Assembly: GCF_012933555.1 (NCBI RefSeq)
Contig: NZ_JABBPK010000001.1
Coordinates: 2,520,001-2,584,000, forward strand
Source of the DNA: Niallia alba
GTDB lineage: Bacteria > Bacillota > Bacilli > Bacillales > Cytobacillaceae
Direction: 5' to 3'
Length of the DNA: 64,000 bases
Part shown: one piece after another, positions 54,108 to 63,240 of the stretch
Layout of the letters: every line of letters begins with the position of its first letter
Numbering within the stretch: the first letter of the stretch is position 1
The notes under the pieces: model-generated
The model's database searches: none
The model's input: the letters and a program-made list of their open reading frames with translations, nothing else
What the model was told of the DNA's origin: nothing
Made by a program: the position numbers and the translations under genes

Positions 54108-54398
54108 ATGTCTGCTAATAATTTTTATAATCAGTGCTCAAGAGGTGTCGGAAGATGTGTGCGCATCCGTACTCATAGTGGTGAGGTTCATACAGGAATA
54201 ATCGAAAGAGTTACTCCAAATAAAGTCTATATTAGACCGATTGGCGGTAATCGCCGCGGTTATGGAGGATTGGGATATGGATTTAGACGTGGTTACGGAC
54301 CTGGCTGGGGTTGGGGATGGGGATGGGGCTTTGGGGCCGCAGCATTTGGTGTTTCATTAGGATTAATTGCTGCATTAGCTTTTATTCCTTTCTTTTGA
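54108..54398 (+). CDS. Lsm-like small protein with a Gly/Trp-rich membrane tail
   Basis: A 96-residue protein. Residues 1-45 look like a small Sm/Lsm beta barrel (RCVRIRTHSGEVHTGIIERV, then NKVYIRPIGG). Residues 46-75 are Gly-, Arg-, Tyr- and Trp-rich with GWGWGWGWGFG, and the end is a hydrophobic helix (FGVSLGLIAALAFIPFF). The ATG follows GGTTGGAGGTG. It heads a group with two YjcZ-type peptides, so a spore or envelope role is likely. The exact function is unknown. Confidence 0.7.
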   Translation: MSANNFYNQCSRGVGRCVRIRTHSGEVHTGIIERVTPNKVYIRPIGGNRRGYGGLGYGFRRGYGPGWGWGWGWGFGAAAFGVSLGLIAALAFIPFF

Positions 54399-54410
54399 TC
54401 AATCAAACGA

Positions 54411-54440
54411 AAGATTCCTTTCAGGAAGGAATCTTCCTAC
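54411..54440 (+). terminator. Terminator after the Lsm-like gene
   Basis: AAGATTCCTT (54411-54420) and AAGGAATCTT (54426-54435) form a perfect 10-bp stem with a 5-base loop. The following tail is only partly T-rich. Confidence 0.6.
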
Positions 54441-54534
54441 ATATTGAGAAACTTATCTAACTTTTTTTGAAGCGCCCAAACAGGACAAACTCAAGACTCA
54501 TATGATGCTTATGTGTATGAGGGAGGTGGAATAA

Positions 54535-54642
54535 ATGAGTGGTGGCCCAGCAGCTGGTTTTGGTGGAGGTTTCGCTCTACTAGTAGTGCTATTCATTTTA
54601 TTAATAATTGTAGGTTCTAGTTACGTTGGTTTTGCATATTAA
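54535..54642 (+). CDS. YjcZ-family sporulation peptide (short form)
   Basis: A 35-residue peptide: a Gly/Ala-rich start (SGGPAAGFGGGFALL) and a hydrophobic helix with the [11 protein letters not shown] core typical of the YjcZ/YdfS family of sporulation peptides. GGGAGGTGG precedes the ATG. It was too short for routine gene calling but is convincing because the next gene encodes a paralogue with the same helix. Confidence 0.8.
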   Translation: MSGGPAAGFGGGFALLVVLFILLIIVGSSYVGFAY

Positions 54643-54670
54643 GAAAGATAGAAAAAGGAGTGTTTTATAA

Positions 54671-54832
54671 ATGAGTTACGGTTATGGTGGATATGGTTAT
54701 AATGATTGTGGATGCGGGTATGCTGCACCAGTTGCAGCTCCAGTAGCTTCTTGTGGTGGTTTCGGAAATAGCTTTGTATTGATCGTTGTATTATTCATAT
54801 TATTAATCATCGTTGGAGCAGCTTGGTTATAA
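54671..54832 (+). CDS. YjcZ-family sporulation peptide (long form)
   Basis: A 53-residue peptide with a Gly/Tyr/Cys-rich start ([17 protein letters not shown]), Ala/Pro-rich middle and the helix [19 protein letters not shown] of the YjcZ family. An AAAGGAG site precedes the ATG. It shares the LFILLIIVG core with the gene 28 bases upstream, so the two are paralogues in one transcript. Relatives are sporulation-induced membrane peptides of unknown biochemical role. Confidence 0.85.
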   Translation: MSYGYGGYGYNDCGCGYAAPVAAPVASCGGFGNSFVLIVVLFILLIIVGAAWL

Positions 54833-54913
54833 TTAATGATTGTAAATAGAAAAAGAGTAACGTACTGCTTTATTTAGACTATAAAAGCTGAAATGAACTT
54901 TGTATAAAAAGAG

Positions 54914-54970
54914 CAGTCTGGCTATGCCAAACCAATTAATAAATCAATAGGCATAGTTAGGCTGTTTATT
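54914..54970 (+). terminator. Terminator after the YjcZ pair
   Basis: CAGTCTGGCTATGCC (54914-54928) pairs, with two mismatches, with GGCATAGTTAGGCTG (54950-54964), followed by TTTATT. Confidence 0.7.
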
Positions 54971-55099
54971 AAATGAATGGAGAAAAATTTATTATTGTTG
55001 GTGGACAAGCAATCATATGCTTTATGATTCATTCAAATTAAATTTAATTAGTGATACAATGAGATAAAGAAATGTTCGGTTAAAAGCGGGGAGAATATT

Positions 55100-57259
55100 A
55101 TGATGATGGATAAAGCGCGTAGTATTTTAAAAGAGTACTTTGGATATGATAATTTTAGAAAAGGACAAGAAGAGATTATTCAACATTTGTTGGATGGTGA
55201 AAATGTTGCAGGAATTATGCCAACTGGCGGAGGAAAATCAATTTGTTATCAGGTTCCTGCGATGATGTTTCCAGGATTAACAATTGTTATTTCTCCTTTA
55301 ATTTCTTTAATGAAGGACCAGGTAGATACACTAACAGAAGTTGGTATTCCAGCTACGTATATAAATAGTACGTTACATAGCAATGAAGTGCAGGAAAGAG
55401 TGTACGATATTAAAAATGGACATTATAAATTACTTTATTTAGCTCCAGAACGACTAGAGGCAGATTATTTTATTGAGATTTTAAAAGAAGTTACGATTTC
55501 TTTTATCGCAGTAGATGAGGCTCACTGTATTTCGCAATGGGGACATGATTTTCGTCCAAGCTATGCAAAAATCGGCTTTATGATTAATAGATTATCTGAT
55601 AAACCAATTGTTGCTGCATTAACAGCAACTGCAACACCTAAAGTTCATGAAGATATATGTCAATTATTAAATATTCCTTGGGAAAATACAATTAAAACTG
55701 GTTTTGCCCGCGATAATTTATCTTTTTCGATAATAAAGGGACAAGATAAAGGGAAGTTTCTTGAATCATTTTTAAAGAAAAATAAAGAAGAGTCAGGAAT
55801 TATTTATGCAGCTACAAGACAAGAGGTTGAGAAACTACATGATCGGTTATTAAAAAAGGGCTACTCCGTTTCGAAATATCATGGCGGAATGAGTGATGGA
55901 CAAAGAGAGGCGGAACAGCAAGCGTTTATTAAAGATGATGTATCGATTATGATCGCCACAAATGCTTTTGGAATGGGTATTGATAAAAGTAATATTCGAT
56001 ATGTAATTCATTACCAGCTTCCAAAAAACATGGAGGGCTATTACCAAGAAGCGGGAAGAGCAGGGCGTGACGGCTTACCGAGCAAGTGCATTTTACTATA
56101 TTCTGCCCAAGATATTCGCATCCAACGATTTTTAATTGACCAGACAATAAATGATCCAGATAAACAGAAGCAAGATATTGATAAATTGCAATCGATGATT
56201 AATTTTTGTCATACAGAAGATTGCCTTCAAGAATATATTTTGCATTATTTTGGTGATGAGCATGCAGAAAAGTGTGGGCAATGTTCAAACTGTACAGATG
56301 AAAGAACGATAATTGATGTTACGGTTGATGCCCAAAAAGTATTGTCATGTATGATTAGAATGGGCGAAAGATTCGGAAAAACTATGATTGCCCAAGTATT
56401 AACAGGCTCTAAAAACAAGAAATTGATAGATTTTCAATTAGATCGTATTAAAACCTATGGGCTTATGAAGGAGAAATCAGCCAAGGAAATAAGTGATTTT
56501 ATTGAGTTTTTAATTTCTGAGCAATATATTGATGTAAGTACAGGTGCGATGCCGATATTAAAAGTTTCAAATAAAGGAAAGGATGTTCTTTTAGGTAAAA
56601 CAACCGTTGAACGAAAAGAGCAGGTAGTGACGGTAAAAGTTTCTGAAAATAATACTTTATTTGAGTATTTGAGAAAGATTCGTAAACAATTGGCGGAGGC
56701 AGAAAATGTTCCACCTTTTGTGGTTTTTTCAGATCAAACTTTACGTATTATCTCCATTACCATGCCTATTACGCATGAAGAGTTTAGAGAAATTAAAGGA
56801 ATCGGTGATCATAAGCTACAAAAATATGGAGATACGATGATCGAGCATATTGTTAAGTTTAAAAATGACCAGCATAATTTATCTGAATTAGAAGATAGTG
56901 AGAATAAGGAATCAAGAACAATTAAGGAAAAACGCTCGAAGAAAAGTGTAGAAAATTCTCATTTAGTAACCCTAGATTTATGGAAAAAAGGGTTAGCGAT
57001 GAAAGAAATAGCGAAACAAAGAGAATTAAATCTACAAACGATAGAAAATCATCTACTTCGTTGTGGGGAAGAACAATTAGAAGTTGATTGGACAAAATTT
57101 ATTAAGCCTGAAGATCAAGTGAAAGTTGTAAAAGCTATTGAAAAAGTTGGTATGGATAAATTAAAACCACTTAAAGAAAAACTTCCAGAAGAAATTAGTT
57201 ATTTTATGATAAAAGTTGCTATTATGTTAGAAAAGCGTGGGCAACAGATATTGAATTAA
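55100..57259 (+). CDS. recQ: ATP-dependent DNA helicase RecQ
   Basis: The 719-residue helicase has Walker A IMPTGGGKSICYQ (near residue 40), the DEAH box AVDEAHCISQWGHDFRPSY, motif VI (YYQEAGRAGRDG), the zinc-binding RQC region (CGQCSNCTD), an HRDC domain (LFEYLRKIRKQLAEAENVPPFVVFSD) and an extra C-terminal helix-turn-helix (MKEIAKQRELNLQTIENHLL). It unwinds DNA 3' to 5' in recombination and fork repair. The extra helix-turn-helix domain also occurs in B. subtilis-type RecQ. A GGGGAG site precedes the ATG. Monocistronic. Confidence 0.95.
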   Translation: MMMDKARSILKEYFGYDNFRKGQEEIIQHLLDGENVAGIMPTGGGKSICYQVPAMMFPGLTIVISPLISLMKDQVDTLTEVGIPATYINSTLHSNEVQERVYDIKNGHYKLLYLAPERLEADYFIEILKEVTISFIAVDEAHCISQWGHDFRPSYAKIGFMINRLSDKPIVAALTATATPKVHEDICQLLNIPWENTIKTGFARDNLSFSIIKGQDKGKFLESFLKKNKEESGIIYAATRQEVEKLHDRLLKKGYSVSKYHGGMSDGQREAEQQAFIKDDVSIMIATNAFGMGIDKSNIRYVIHYQLPKNMEGYYQEAGRAGRDGLPSKCILLYSAQDIRIQRFLIDQTINDPDKQKQDIDKLQSMINFCHTEDCLQEYILHYFGDEHAEKCGQCSNCTDERTIIDVTVDAQKVLSCMIRMGERFGKTMIAQVLTGSKNKKLIDFQLDRIKTYGLMKEKSAKEISDFIEFLISEQYIDVSTGAMPILKVSNKGKDVLLGKTTVERKEQVVTVKVSENNTLFEYLRKIRKQLAEAENVPPFVVFSDQTLRIISITMPITHEEFREIKGIGDHKLQKYGDTMIEHIVKFKNDQHNLSELEDSENKESRTIKEKRSKKSVENSHLVTLDLWKKGLAMKEIAKQRELNLQTIENHLLRCGEEQLEVDWTKFIKPEDQVKVVKAIEKVGMDKLKPLKEKLPEEISYFMIKVAIMLEKRGQQILN

Positions 57260-57260
57260 T

Positions 57261-57308
57261 AAAAAGTCATTGGGGAGGATTTATCATCAAATCCACCAAT
57301 GACTTTTT
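57261..57308. terminator. Bidirectional terminator between recQ and the AlaX gene
   Basis: AAAAAGTCATTGG (57261-57273) and CCAATGACTTTTT (57296-57308) enclose a second short stem (GATTT/AAATC). Confidence 0.9.
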
Positions 57309-57310
57309 AT

Positions 57311-58489
57311 TTATAAAATGCTTTGTAAAGTTTCCTTTATTTTACTAGTACATGCATTTAGTTGCTGGATGGACGGGAAAGTAGCTTGTGCTAACAGCTC
57401 ATTTCCACCACCTTTTCCTTCAAAATCTTTTATTGCTTCTTTAAGCAGTTTGCCACAATGAAGGGAATAGTCTCCATTATGCTGTAATAGCACTTTCTTC
57501 TCTAATTGCGAACTTAATAAAATGATATAGCTAGATTGTTGTATTATATATTTAGCAAGAGTCGATAAGTCCTTCATGGTTTTCTCTTCAAATTGCAAAA
57601 AGATTATTTTTTCGTTTTGATCAGCAAGTATTTGTTCTCCTAAAAAGGCAGTATTCTCTGATTTTAGAACTTCTACTTCTCGGTTTAAGGCTTTCTTCTC
57701 TAATTCTAGTTTATTAATACGATCTTCCAGCTGCTGCTTGTTTGTTTTAAAATGGCTACTTAAATGGTCCAATATCGTTTGAGAGGTTTGATAGTCATAA
57801 AGAGATCTCCAGCCACTAAGGAAAAATACTCTAATCTGACCGCGGTGTTTTTCCGTTTTCATAATCTTAAAAAGGCTTAATTCGCCAGTTCTTTGGACAT
57901 GTGTTCCTGCACATGCTGAATAATCTATTCCCTCAATCTCGACAATTCTGATATCACCAGTCACTTCAGGTAGCTTTCTTAAAGGAAATTTGTTTACTTC
58001 CTCATGGTTTGTAAAATAGGTTTTAATCTCCAAATTTTTCATAATATATGTATTACAGGCTGTTTCGATCGTTTCTATTTGTTCTTTCGTTAAATCCGTT
58101 GTATCCACATCAATAGTTGTATACTCTTTTCCTAAATGAAAGCTCACTGTCGGAATGCTATATAACTCTTCAAGAACAGCTGATAATAAATGCTGTGCCG
58201 TATGTTGTTGCATATGATCAAATCTTCTATTCCAGTCTATTACACATTCAACAGTCTGTTCTTCTGGCTTATTTTCAACTAGATGGTAAATTTGGTCATT
58301 CTTTATTTGAACATCTATTACACGAATTCCATTTATAGTACCAGTGTCAGCTGGCTGACCTCCACCTTCTGGATAAAAAGCTGTTTCTTTTAAAATGACA
58401 AAAGTTCGGTTCTCTTCTTCGATAATTTTCTCTATATCGGTTGTCCACTTTGTTTCGTATGGATTGGAATAATATAATTTTGTAGACAT
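57311..58489 (-). CDS. Alanyl-tRNA editing protein (AlaX-L type)
   Basis: A 392-residue free-standing homologue of the AlaRS editing domain. It has GGGQPADTG (43-51), zinc ligands His96 and His100 (HTAQH) and Cys193/His197 (CAGTH), then a coiled-coil linker and a C-terminal DHHA1 domain ending GKGGGNELLAQATF. It deacylates tRNA(Ala) mischarged with serine or glycine in trans. AAGGAGCC precedes the ATG. Monocistronic and convergent with recQ. Confidence 0.92.
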   Translation of the reverse strand: MSTKLYYSNPYETKWTTDIEKIIEEENRTFVILKETAFYPEGGGQPADTGTINGIRVIDVQIKNDQIYHLVENKPEEQTVECVIDWNRRFDHMQQHTAQHLLSAVLEELYSIPTVSFHLGKEYTTIDVDTTDLTKEQIETIETACNTYIMKNLEIKTYFTNHEEVNKFPLRKLPEVTGDIRIVEIEGIDYSACAGTHVQRTGELSLFKIMKTEKHRGQIRVFFLSGWRSLYDYQTSQTILDHLSSHFKTNKQQLEDRINKLELEKKALNREVEVLKSENTAFLGEQILADQNEKIIFLQFEEKTMKDLSTLAKYIIQQSSYIILLSSQLEKKVLLQHNGDYSLHCGKLLKEAIKDFEGKGGGNELLAQATFPSIQQLNACTSKIKETLQSIL

Positions 58490-58601
58490 TTGCGGCTCCT
58501 TCTCTTCCGTTTTTCATCATATTACCATAAATATGGAGCTGAGTTACAGAATTAGAAGAATTTTTAGTAGATATATCAAACATGTCAATTAATGATTTCA
58601 C

Positions 58602-58656
58602 ATAAAGAAAACTTCCATCGATGGGGGGCTTACTTCTCGTGTTAAGAGTGGGATAA
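58602..58656 (-). repeat. Short dispersed hairpin repeat, copy E
   Basis: Read on the minus strand it gives TTATCCCACTCTTAACACG, then AGTAAGCCCCCCATCGATGG and AAGTTTTCTTTAT, matching copy D almost throughout. It lies between the divergent AlaX and YdjO-like genes. Confidence 0.75.
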
Positions 58657-58730
58657 AAGCAGAAATAATCATACTAACACATAAATATTGGATGTACTGG
58701 CAATAATATAGTAAAAAGGGGGGCGTTCAT

Positions 58731-58916
58731 ATGTTTTTTAATCGAAAAGGTGCAGAAGAAAAGCCGGAAGAAATATTAATGAGTATGGAAGTATATGCAT
58801 GTAATTCATGCAATGGTTGGATGAGGAAAGATTTTGCAACAGATGATCTTCTTTGTCCATTGTGTGGAGATCAAACATCAGTGGAAATGAGAGAGCTTCC
58901 CCAAATTAGTAATTAA
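58731..58916 (+). CDS. ydjO: YdjO-like zinc-ribbon protein
   Basis: A 61-residue protein with a treble-clef or zinc-ribbon arrangement Cys24-x2-Cys27 and Cys42-x2-Cys45, and the motif CNGWMRKDF shared with the cold-inducible YdjO proteins of Bacillus. Its length fits. The ribosome-binding site GGGGGG is strong. Members are often cold-shock induced next to cspA-like genes; none is present here. Function beyond zinc binding is unknown. Confidence 0.8.
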   Translation: MFFNRKGAEEKPEEILMSMEVYACNSCNGWMRKDFATDDLLCPLCGDQTSVEMRELPQISN

Positions 58917-59204
58917 TCTTAACCCGAGCGATAGGGTTAATGAGCAACAGTGTGAATGATACATCCACTGATATCATTTTAACTCTATCCTCCTCCTCAT
59001 TATTAAAACACTCCTTATTTGCTAACTTTCCCTAAGTTCCCTCCTATAATTAACAGTAATGTGACTATTTTGTGAATGATTTATAGAAAAATACTTTCTT
59101 ATCTGTTTTATTTGATTTACAATCAAATAGAATGCAAACTTAAAGATAGTCCATTTCCGGAACTTTAAGGGTGTGTTATTTTTTGGAATAGATTAGGAGG
59201 ATTT

Positions 59205-61340
59205 TTGTTGTTTAACTCCATTTTGATTTTTATTAGCATCCTAATCGTCTATATGGCATGCTATTCTTCCTTTGACTTGTTTCAATTAGTGAAGAACAGG
59301 GAGAAAAATAGTAGATTTTTATTTCTAGCAAGTACATTTACAATAGGATTTGGATTTTGGATATTGAGTTTTATTGACATGATGATTACCAATGTATATG
59401 CAACCGCAAACTATAATATCCCGATCACGATCTTATCGATGGTAGTTGGTATTTGTTTTAGTGGAATGGCGTTTTATGCCTTATTGGACAAGGAGAAAAA
59501 GAAAAGAAGAATTTATGTATCGGCTTTCTTTTTTAGTCTATCTTTATTATCCGTTTCAATCATAGGATTTTACTCAATAGGTAGTATGGTGTACTATCAA
59601 ATTCCGCAATTATTCATCAGTTTTATACTATTATATATAGGTTTTTGGCTTTCTATTTGGCTTTCTTTTTATCCGGTCAATATACCTGTATTACTAAAAA
59701 AATGGATTCGACCATTATGTAGTTTATTAATGACAAGTGTATGTATGGTTAGTCATTTTATTCTTTTAAGTAACATAAGTGCACCAGAAATTTCAGTTGC
59801 AAAAGATTCTTACGAAAGCAGTTTTATCATTTATATTGCATTATTTGTGTCTGTCTTAGTTTTAGGTGGATTAATTGGTACAAGTACATTAATCGGAGAG
59901 CGAATAGATGTTGGGACAATCGATGTTAGAGATATGCAGCATGCACTGGATGAATCCGCCATCGTTGCCTTTACAGATAATAACGGCATGATTACTTATG
60001 CAAACGATAAATTTGTTGAACTTTCCAAGTATAGTAGAGAGGAATTACTTGGACAAAATCATCGTATTGTTAATTCGGGCCATCATTCGCCTGAATTTTT
60101 TCGTGAACTATGGAACACCATCAACAAAGGGGAGATATGGAGAGGCGAAATACTTAATAAAGCAAAAGATGGTACACATTATTGGGTTGATACTGTAATC
60201 GTTCCTTTTTTAAATAAAGAGGGATCCCCATATCAGTATGTTGCCATTCGGCGAGATATAACAGAGCAAAAAAATGTTCAGCTTCAATTGGAAGAGTCTG
60301 TTCGTGAAGTTAGTGATATAACATATGCTTTAGAGCAATCAAGCATCATTGCTTTTACCGATAAAAGAGGGATTATTACAAAGGTTAATTCTAAATTCTG
60401 TGAGATATCTGGCTATACTCGAGAGGAATTAATAGGGAAAACACACCGCATTGTTAATTCAGGTTATCATTCGAAAGAGTTTTTCCGAAACGTTTGGCAG
60501 ACAATAGCGCAAGGCGAAATATGGAAAGGGGAAATCCGCAATAAACGAAAAGATGGTACCTATTATTGGGTAGATACAACTATCGTGCCGTTTCTAGATA
60601 AAAATAATAAACCTTATCAATATTTAGCCATTAGGAATGATATTACGGAAAAGAAAAGAACAGAGGAAGTTCTTCATCGACAAGATAAGTTGGCAGCTGT
60701 CGGACAATTGGCAGCTGGTGTTGCCCACGAGATTCGTAATCCACTAACGTCTATAAAAGGTTATGCTGAGTTTTTAAGTATGGATGAAACAGAAAAGGAT
60801 AGACAGGAATATTTCGATATCATTCTAGATGAAATTGAAAGAGTAAACTCCATTGTAGAAGAGTTTATGCTTCTTTCAAAGCCAACTGTTTCTGTGTTAG
60901 AAAGGAAGCCACTTCTTCCAATTATTGATAATGTTGTTTCTATTTTAGATTATCAGCTGCGAAAAAGTAAAATTAAGTTGAATCGTATCTATGAAGAGCC
61001 AAATCTCTTTGTAGAGTGCGATGAAAATAAATTAAAGCAGGTTTTCTTGAATTTTATAAAAAATGCTGTAGAAGCAATGCCGAACGGTGGTTCTATTGAG
61101 ATTACCGTGAAAAGAGAGGACGAAGACATTACCATTATGATAAAAGATAGTGGAATAGGTATGTCCAAAGAACAAATAAAAAAACTAGGCGAACCGTTCT
61201 TCACGACAAAAAAAGACGGTAACGGACTAGGATTAATGGTTAGTTTTAAAATTATTGAAAATCTAAATGGCAAGGTATATATTGATAGTGAACAAAATAA
61301 AGGAACAAGCTTCCATATCACATTACCTTCAGTGGATTAA
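59205..61340 (+). CDS. Membrane sensor histidine kinase with two PAS domains
   Basis: The 711-residue kinase has seven N-terminal transmembrane helices (residues about 1-235) resembling an MHYT-type sensor without the full MHYT signature, two consecutive PAS-PAC units (about 250-365 and 370-490), HisKA (VAHEIRNPLTSIKGYAEFL, His508) and HATPase domains (DSGIGMS, GNGLGLMVSFKII). The PAS units are very alike (SREELLGQNHRIVNSGHHS against TREELIGKTHRIVNSGYHS), pointing to recent duplication. The HEIRNPLTSIKGY box is that of sporulation kinases. The start is TTG; 59208 gives better spacing to AGGAGG than 59205. No regulator gene is adjacent. Confidence 0.85.
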   Translation: MLFNSILIFISILIVYMACYSSFDLFQLVKNREKNSRFLFLASTFTIGFGFWILSFIDMMITNVYATANYNIPITILSMVVGICFSGMAFYALLDKEKKKRRIYVSAFFFSLSLLSVSIIGFYSIGSMVYYQIPQLFISFILLYIGFWLSIWLSFYPVNIPVLLKKWIRPLCSLLMTSVCMVSHFILLSNISAPEISVAKDSYESSFIIYIALFVSVLVLGGLIGTSTLIGERIDVGTIDVRDMQHALDESAIVAFTDNNGMITYANDKFVELSKYSREELLGQNHRIVNSGHHSPEFFRELWNTINKGEIWRGEILNKAKDGTHYWVDTVIVPFLNKEGSPYQYVAIRRDITEQKNVQLQLEESVREVSDITYALEQSSIIAFTDKRGIITKVNSKFCEISGYTREELIGKTHRIVNSGYHSKEFFRNVWQTIAQGEIWKGEIRNKRKDGTYYWVDTTIVPFLDKNNKPYQYLAIRNDITEKKRTEEVLHRQDKLAAVGQLAAGVAHEIRNPLTSIKGYAEFLSMDETEKDRQEYFDIILDEIERVNSIVEEFMLLSKPTVSVLERKPLLPIIDNVVSILDYQLRKSKIKLNRIYEEPNLFVECDENKLKQVFLNFIKNAVEAMPNGGSIEITVKREDEDITIMIKDSGIGMSKEQIKKLGEPFFTTKKDGNGLGLMVSFKIIENLNGKVYIDSEQNKGTSFHITLPSVD

Positions 61341-61409
61341 AATAACATCAATTTTTCATCACAAAACAGGCATTTGTTAATTGATTATTCTGACGATTCG
61401 TATTGTGTT

Positions 61410-61426
61410 TGTTATTGGATTGTCAT
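61410..61426 (+). promoter_or_regulatory. WalR-like box upstream of the LysM-3D gene
   Basis: TGTTAT-N5-TGTCAT matches the WalR direct repeat TGTWAH-N5-TGTWAH except for one base. B. subtilis yocH, encoding a protein of the same architecture, is a WalR target, which supports the site. Confidence 0.5.
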
Positions 61427-61526
61427 ATACGTAATCGAATTATCAACTACCTGTTCTTTTTTTTGAGCTTTTTCATGATAAGATTATACCTGTTAGCTCA
61501 ACTGGAGCTATTCAAGGAGGTATAAA

Positions 61527-62264
61527 ATGAAAAAAATCTTTTCAATTCTAACTTGTGCGTCGATACTTACAACAGCTGCTCCGTTTGTAGGTGCGGAGGA
61601 AATCAAAGTAGAAAAAGGAGATACGCTTTGGTCTATTTCACAAGAAAAAAACGTGAGTATTAATGATATAAAGAAATGGAATGATTTAGATAGTGACATC
61701 ATTAAAGTAAATGATACACTAACGATTCAAGAAGAGAAAAAACATAAAGTAAAAGCAGGAGATAATCTTTGGAAAATCTCTCAAAAATATAATACAACAG
61801 TTGATCAATTAAAAGAATGGAATAAATTAAAAAGCGATACAATACATAAAGATGACGTATTGATTGTTTCAAAAAATAATGGTTCCACAAGCAGTAAAAC
61901 CAATATAACAACTGTTAACAAAGCCGTAAAAGCAGAAAATACAATAAATGCAAATACGAATACAACTGCAAAATCAAAAGAAATCACGGTGGAAGCTACT
62001 GCATATACAGCAGATTGCAAAGGCTGTTCTGGTGTCACTGCGACTGGCATAAATTTAAAAGATAATCCAAATAAAAAGGTGATCTCCGTTGATCCTAGCG
62101 TCATTCCACTAGGTTCGACAGTATATGTAGAAGGGTACGGTACAGCGATAGCTGGAGATACCGGCGGAGCAATAAAAGGCAAGAAAATCGACGTACATGT
62201 AGCAACAAAGTCTGAAGCGTTAAACTGGGGAAGAAAGCAAGTATCTGTAAAAATACTTGATTAA
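61527..62264 (+). CDS. Secreted LysM and 3D-domain cell wall protein (YocH-like)
   Basis: A 245-residue exported protein with a signal peptide (residues 1-23), two LysM peptidoglycan-binding modules (VEKGDTLWSISQEKNVSIND and VKAGDNLWKISQKYNTTVDQ), a Thr/Asn-rich linker and a C-terminal 3D domain (VEATAYTADCKGCSG ... AGDTGGAIKGKKIDVHV). The 3D fold of MltA/Sps type has the catalytic Asp residues in the last motif. It is probably a muralytic enzyme in growth or wall turnover, like B. subtilis YocH. GGAGG precedes the ATG. A WalR-like box lies upstream. Confidence 0.9.
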   Translation: MKKIFSILTCASILTTAAPFVGAEEIKVEKGDTLWSISQEKNVSINDIKKWNDLDSDIIKVNDTLTIQEEKKHKVKAGDNLWKISQKYNTTVDQLKEWNKLKSDTIHKDDVLIVSKNNGSTSSKTNITTVNKAVKAENTINANTNTTAKSKEITVEATAYTADCKGCSGVTATGINLKDNPNKKVISVDPSVIPLGSTVYVEGYGTAIAGDTGGAIKGKKIDVHVATKSEALNWGRKQVSVKILD

Positions 62265-62267
62265 GTA

Positions 62268-62340
62268 AAAAAGGACTGTTCGTAAAGATTCACCTTTCAC
62301 TTAGTTGAAAGGTGATATCCTTATAGACAGTCTTTTTATT
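62268..62340. terminator. Bidirectional terminator after the LysM-3D gene
   Basis: GACTGT (62274-62279) pairs with ACAGTC (62327-62332) around an inner stem CACCTTTC/GAAAGGTG (62291-62314). T-rich tails lie on both strands. Confidence 0.7.
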
Positions 62341-62347
62341 TGCTTAC

Positions 62348-63091
62348 TTACTTCTTAATAGTTTCGTCTTTTTCAGAATGAAGAAAGAAGCGTTGAATTG
62401 GCTGGGCTATGCTTTTTACATTGTTTTCAATTTTTTCGGCTAAATAGTGAACACGTTCAAAAAGAATTTCTTTCACATGTTCGATTTGTCTGCTCAGTTT
62501 ATTCACATTTCCATTTGTTTCTTCCATACTTTGTAGAAGTGTTTGATGAAATATTTCTTGGATATCTAGCTTTTCGGATATTTGTTGATAACTCGATTCT
62601 GTTTCATCTAATTTCGTTTTCATCTCTGTAGCAAGGTGATTAAAATTATCCATTTTACTTGAGATTGTAGAAATATCCTTTTCTTGAAACATCAATTGAT
62701 CGAATAAAGCAGTTTGACGAAGGGTTTCTTCGCTCGTTATTTCCTTTTGCTCTTGTGCGAGTTGGGCAAGAAAGTCTAGTTGTTCTTCGATTTTTGAAGT
62801 TTCCTTATCTAGTACAGCAAGTTTTTCTAATAAATCTTGTGAAATAGAATCGTTGAGCTCTAATTTATAATCAATTTCACTGATTTGCCTATAATGGTTC
62901 TCCTGTCTTTCGAAAGATTCTTCCTGAAAACTCTTTAATAATGTAGTTAAATGTTCACTTTGGATACGTTGATTTAATAAGTAATCTTGTAAAAAATTTT
63001 GCTGGAAATGGGATTGATTATTTAACGTTTCAGCAGGAAGTTTCGGAAGATAAACCTTTGAGGACGGATTAACCGGGTTATTTGTGGGCAT
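62348..63091 (-). CDS. Long coiled-coil protein of unknown function
   Basis: A 247-residue soluble protein that is mostly heptad-like helix (for example ISEIDYKLELNDSISQDLLEKL and the following 120 residues) with a short Asn/Pro-rich start and a basic end. No enzymatic motif is seen. Layout resembles structural or spore coat-associated coiled-coil proteins. AAAGGAGG precedes the ATG. It has no recognised family. Confidence 0.65.
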   Translation of the reverse strand: MPTNNPVNPSSKVYLPKLPAETLNNQSHFQQNFLQDYLLNQRIQSEHLTTLLKSFQEESFERQENHYRQISEIDYKLELNDSISQDLLEKLAVLDKETSKIEEQLDFLAQLAQEQKEITSEETLRQTALFDQLMFQEKDISTISSKMDNFNHLATEMKTKLDETESSYQQISEKLDIQEIFHQTLLQSMEETNGNVNKLSRQIEHVKEILFERVHYLAEKIENNVKSIAQPIQRFFLHSEKDETIKK

Positions 63092-63166
63092 TTTACTCCT
63101 CCTTTCATCCTTCTTTATCCTATTTGGATGGGGGAGAAAGAGTGCACCGTGAAATAATTTTGAAAT

Positions 63167-63233
63167 AGAAGAAAATAGAAAATATCTACATCGAATGAAT
63201 CATTGGGACTGTAAGTACTTTCTATTTTCTTCT
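63167..63233 (-). terminator. Inverted repeat 3' of the XRE gene
   Basis: AGAAGAAAATAGAAA (63167-63181) and TTTCTATTTTCTTCT (63219-63233) are perfectly complementary over 15 bp, with a 37-base loop. The T-rich tail is weak, so it may terminate the minus-strand XRE gene inefficiently or serve another purpose. Confidence 0.5.
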
Positions 63234-63240
63234 TGGAAAA

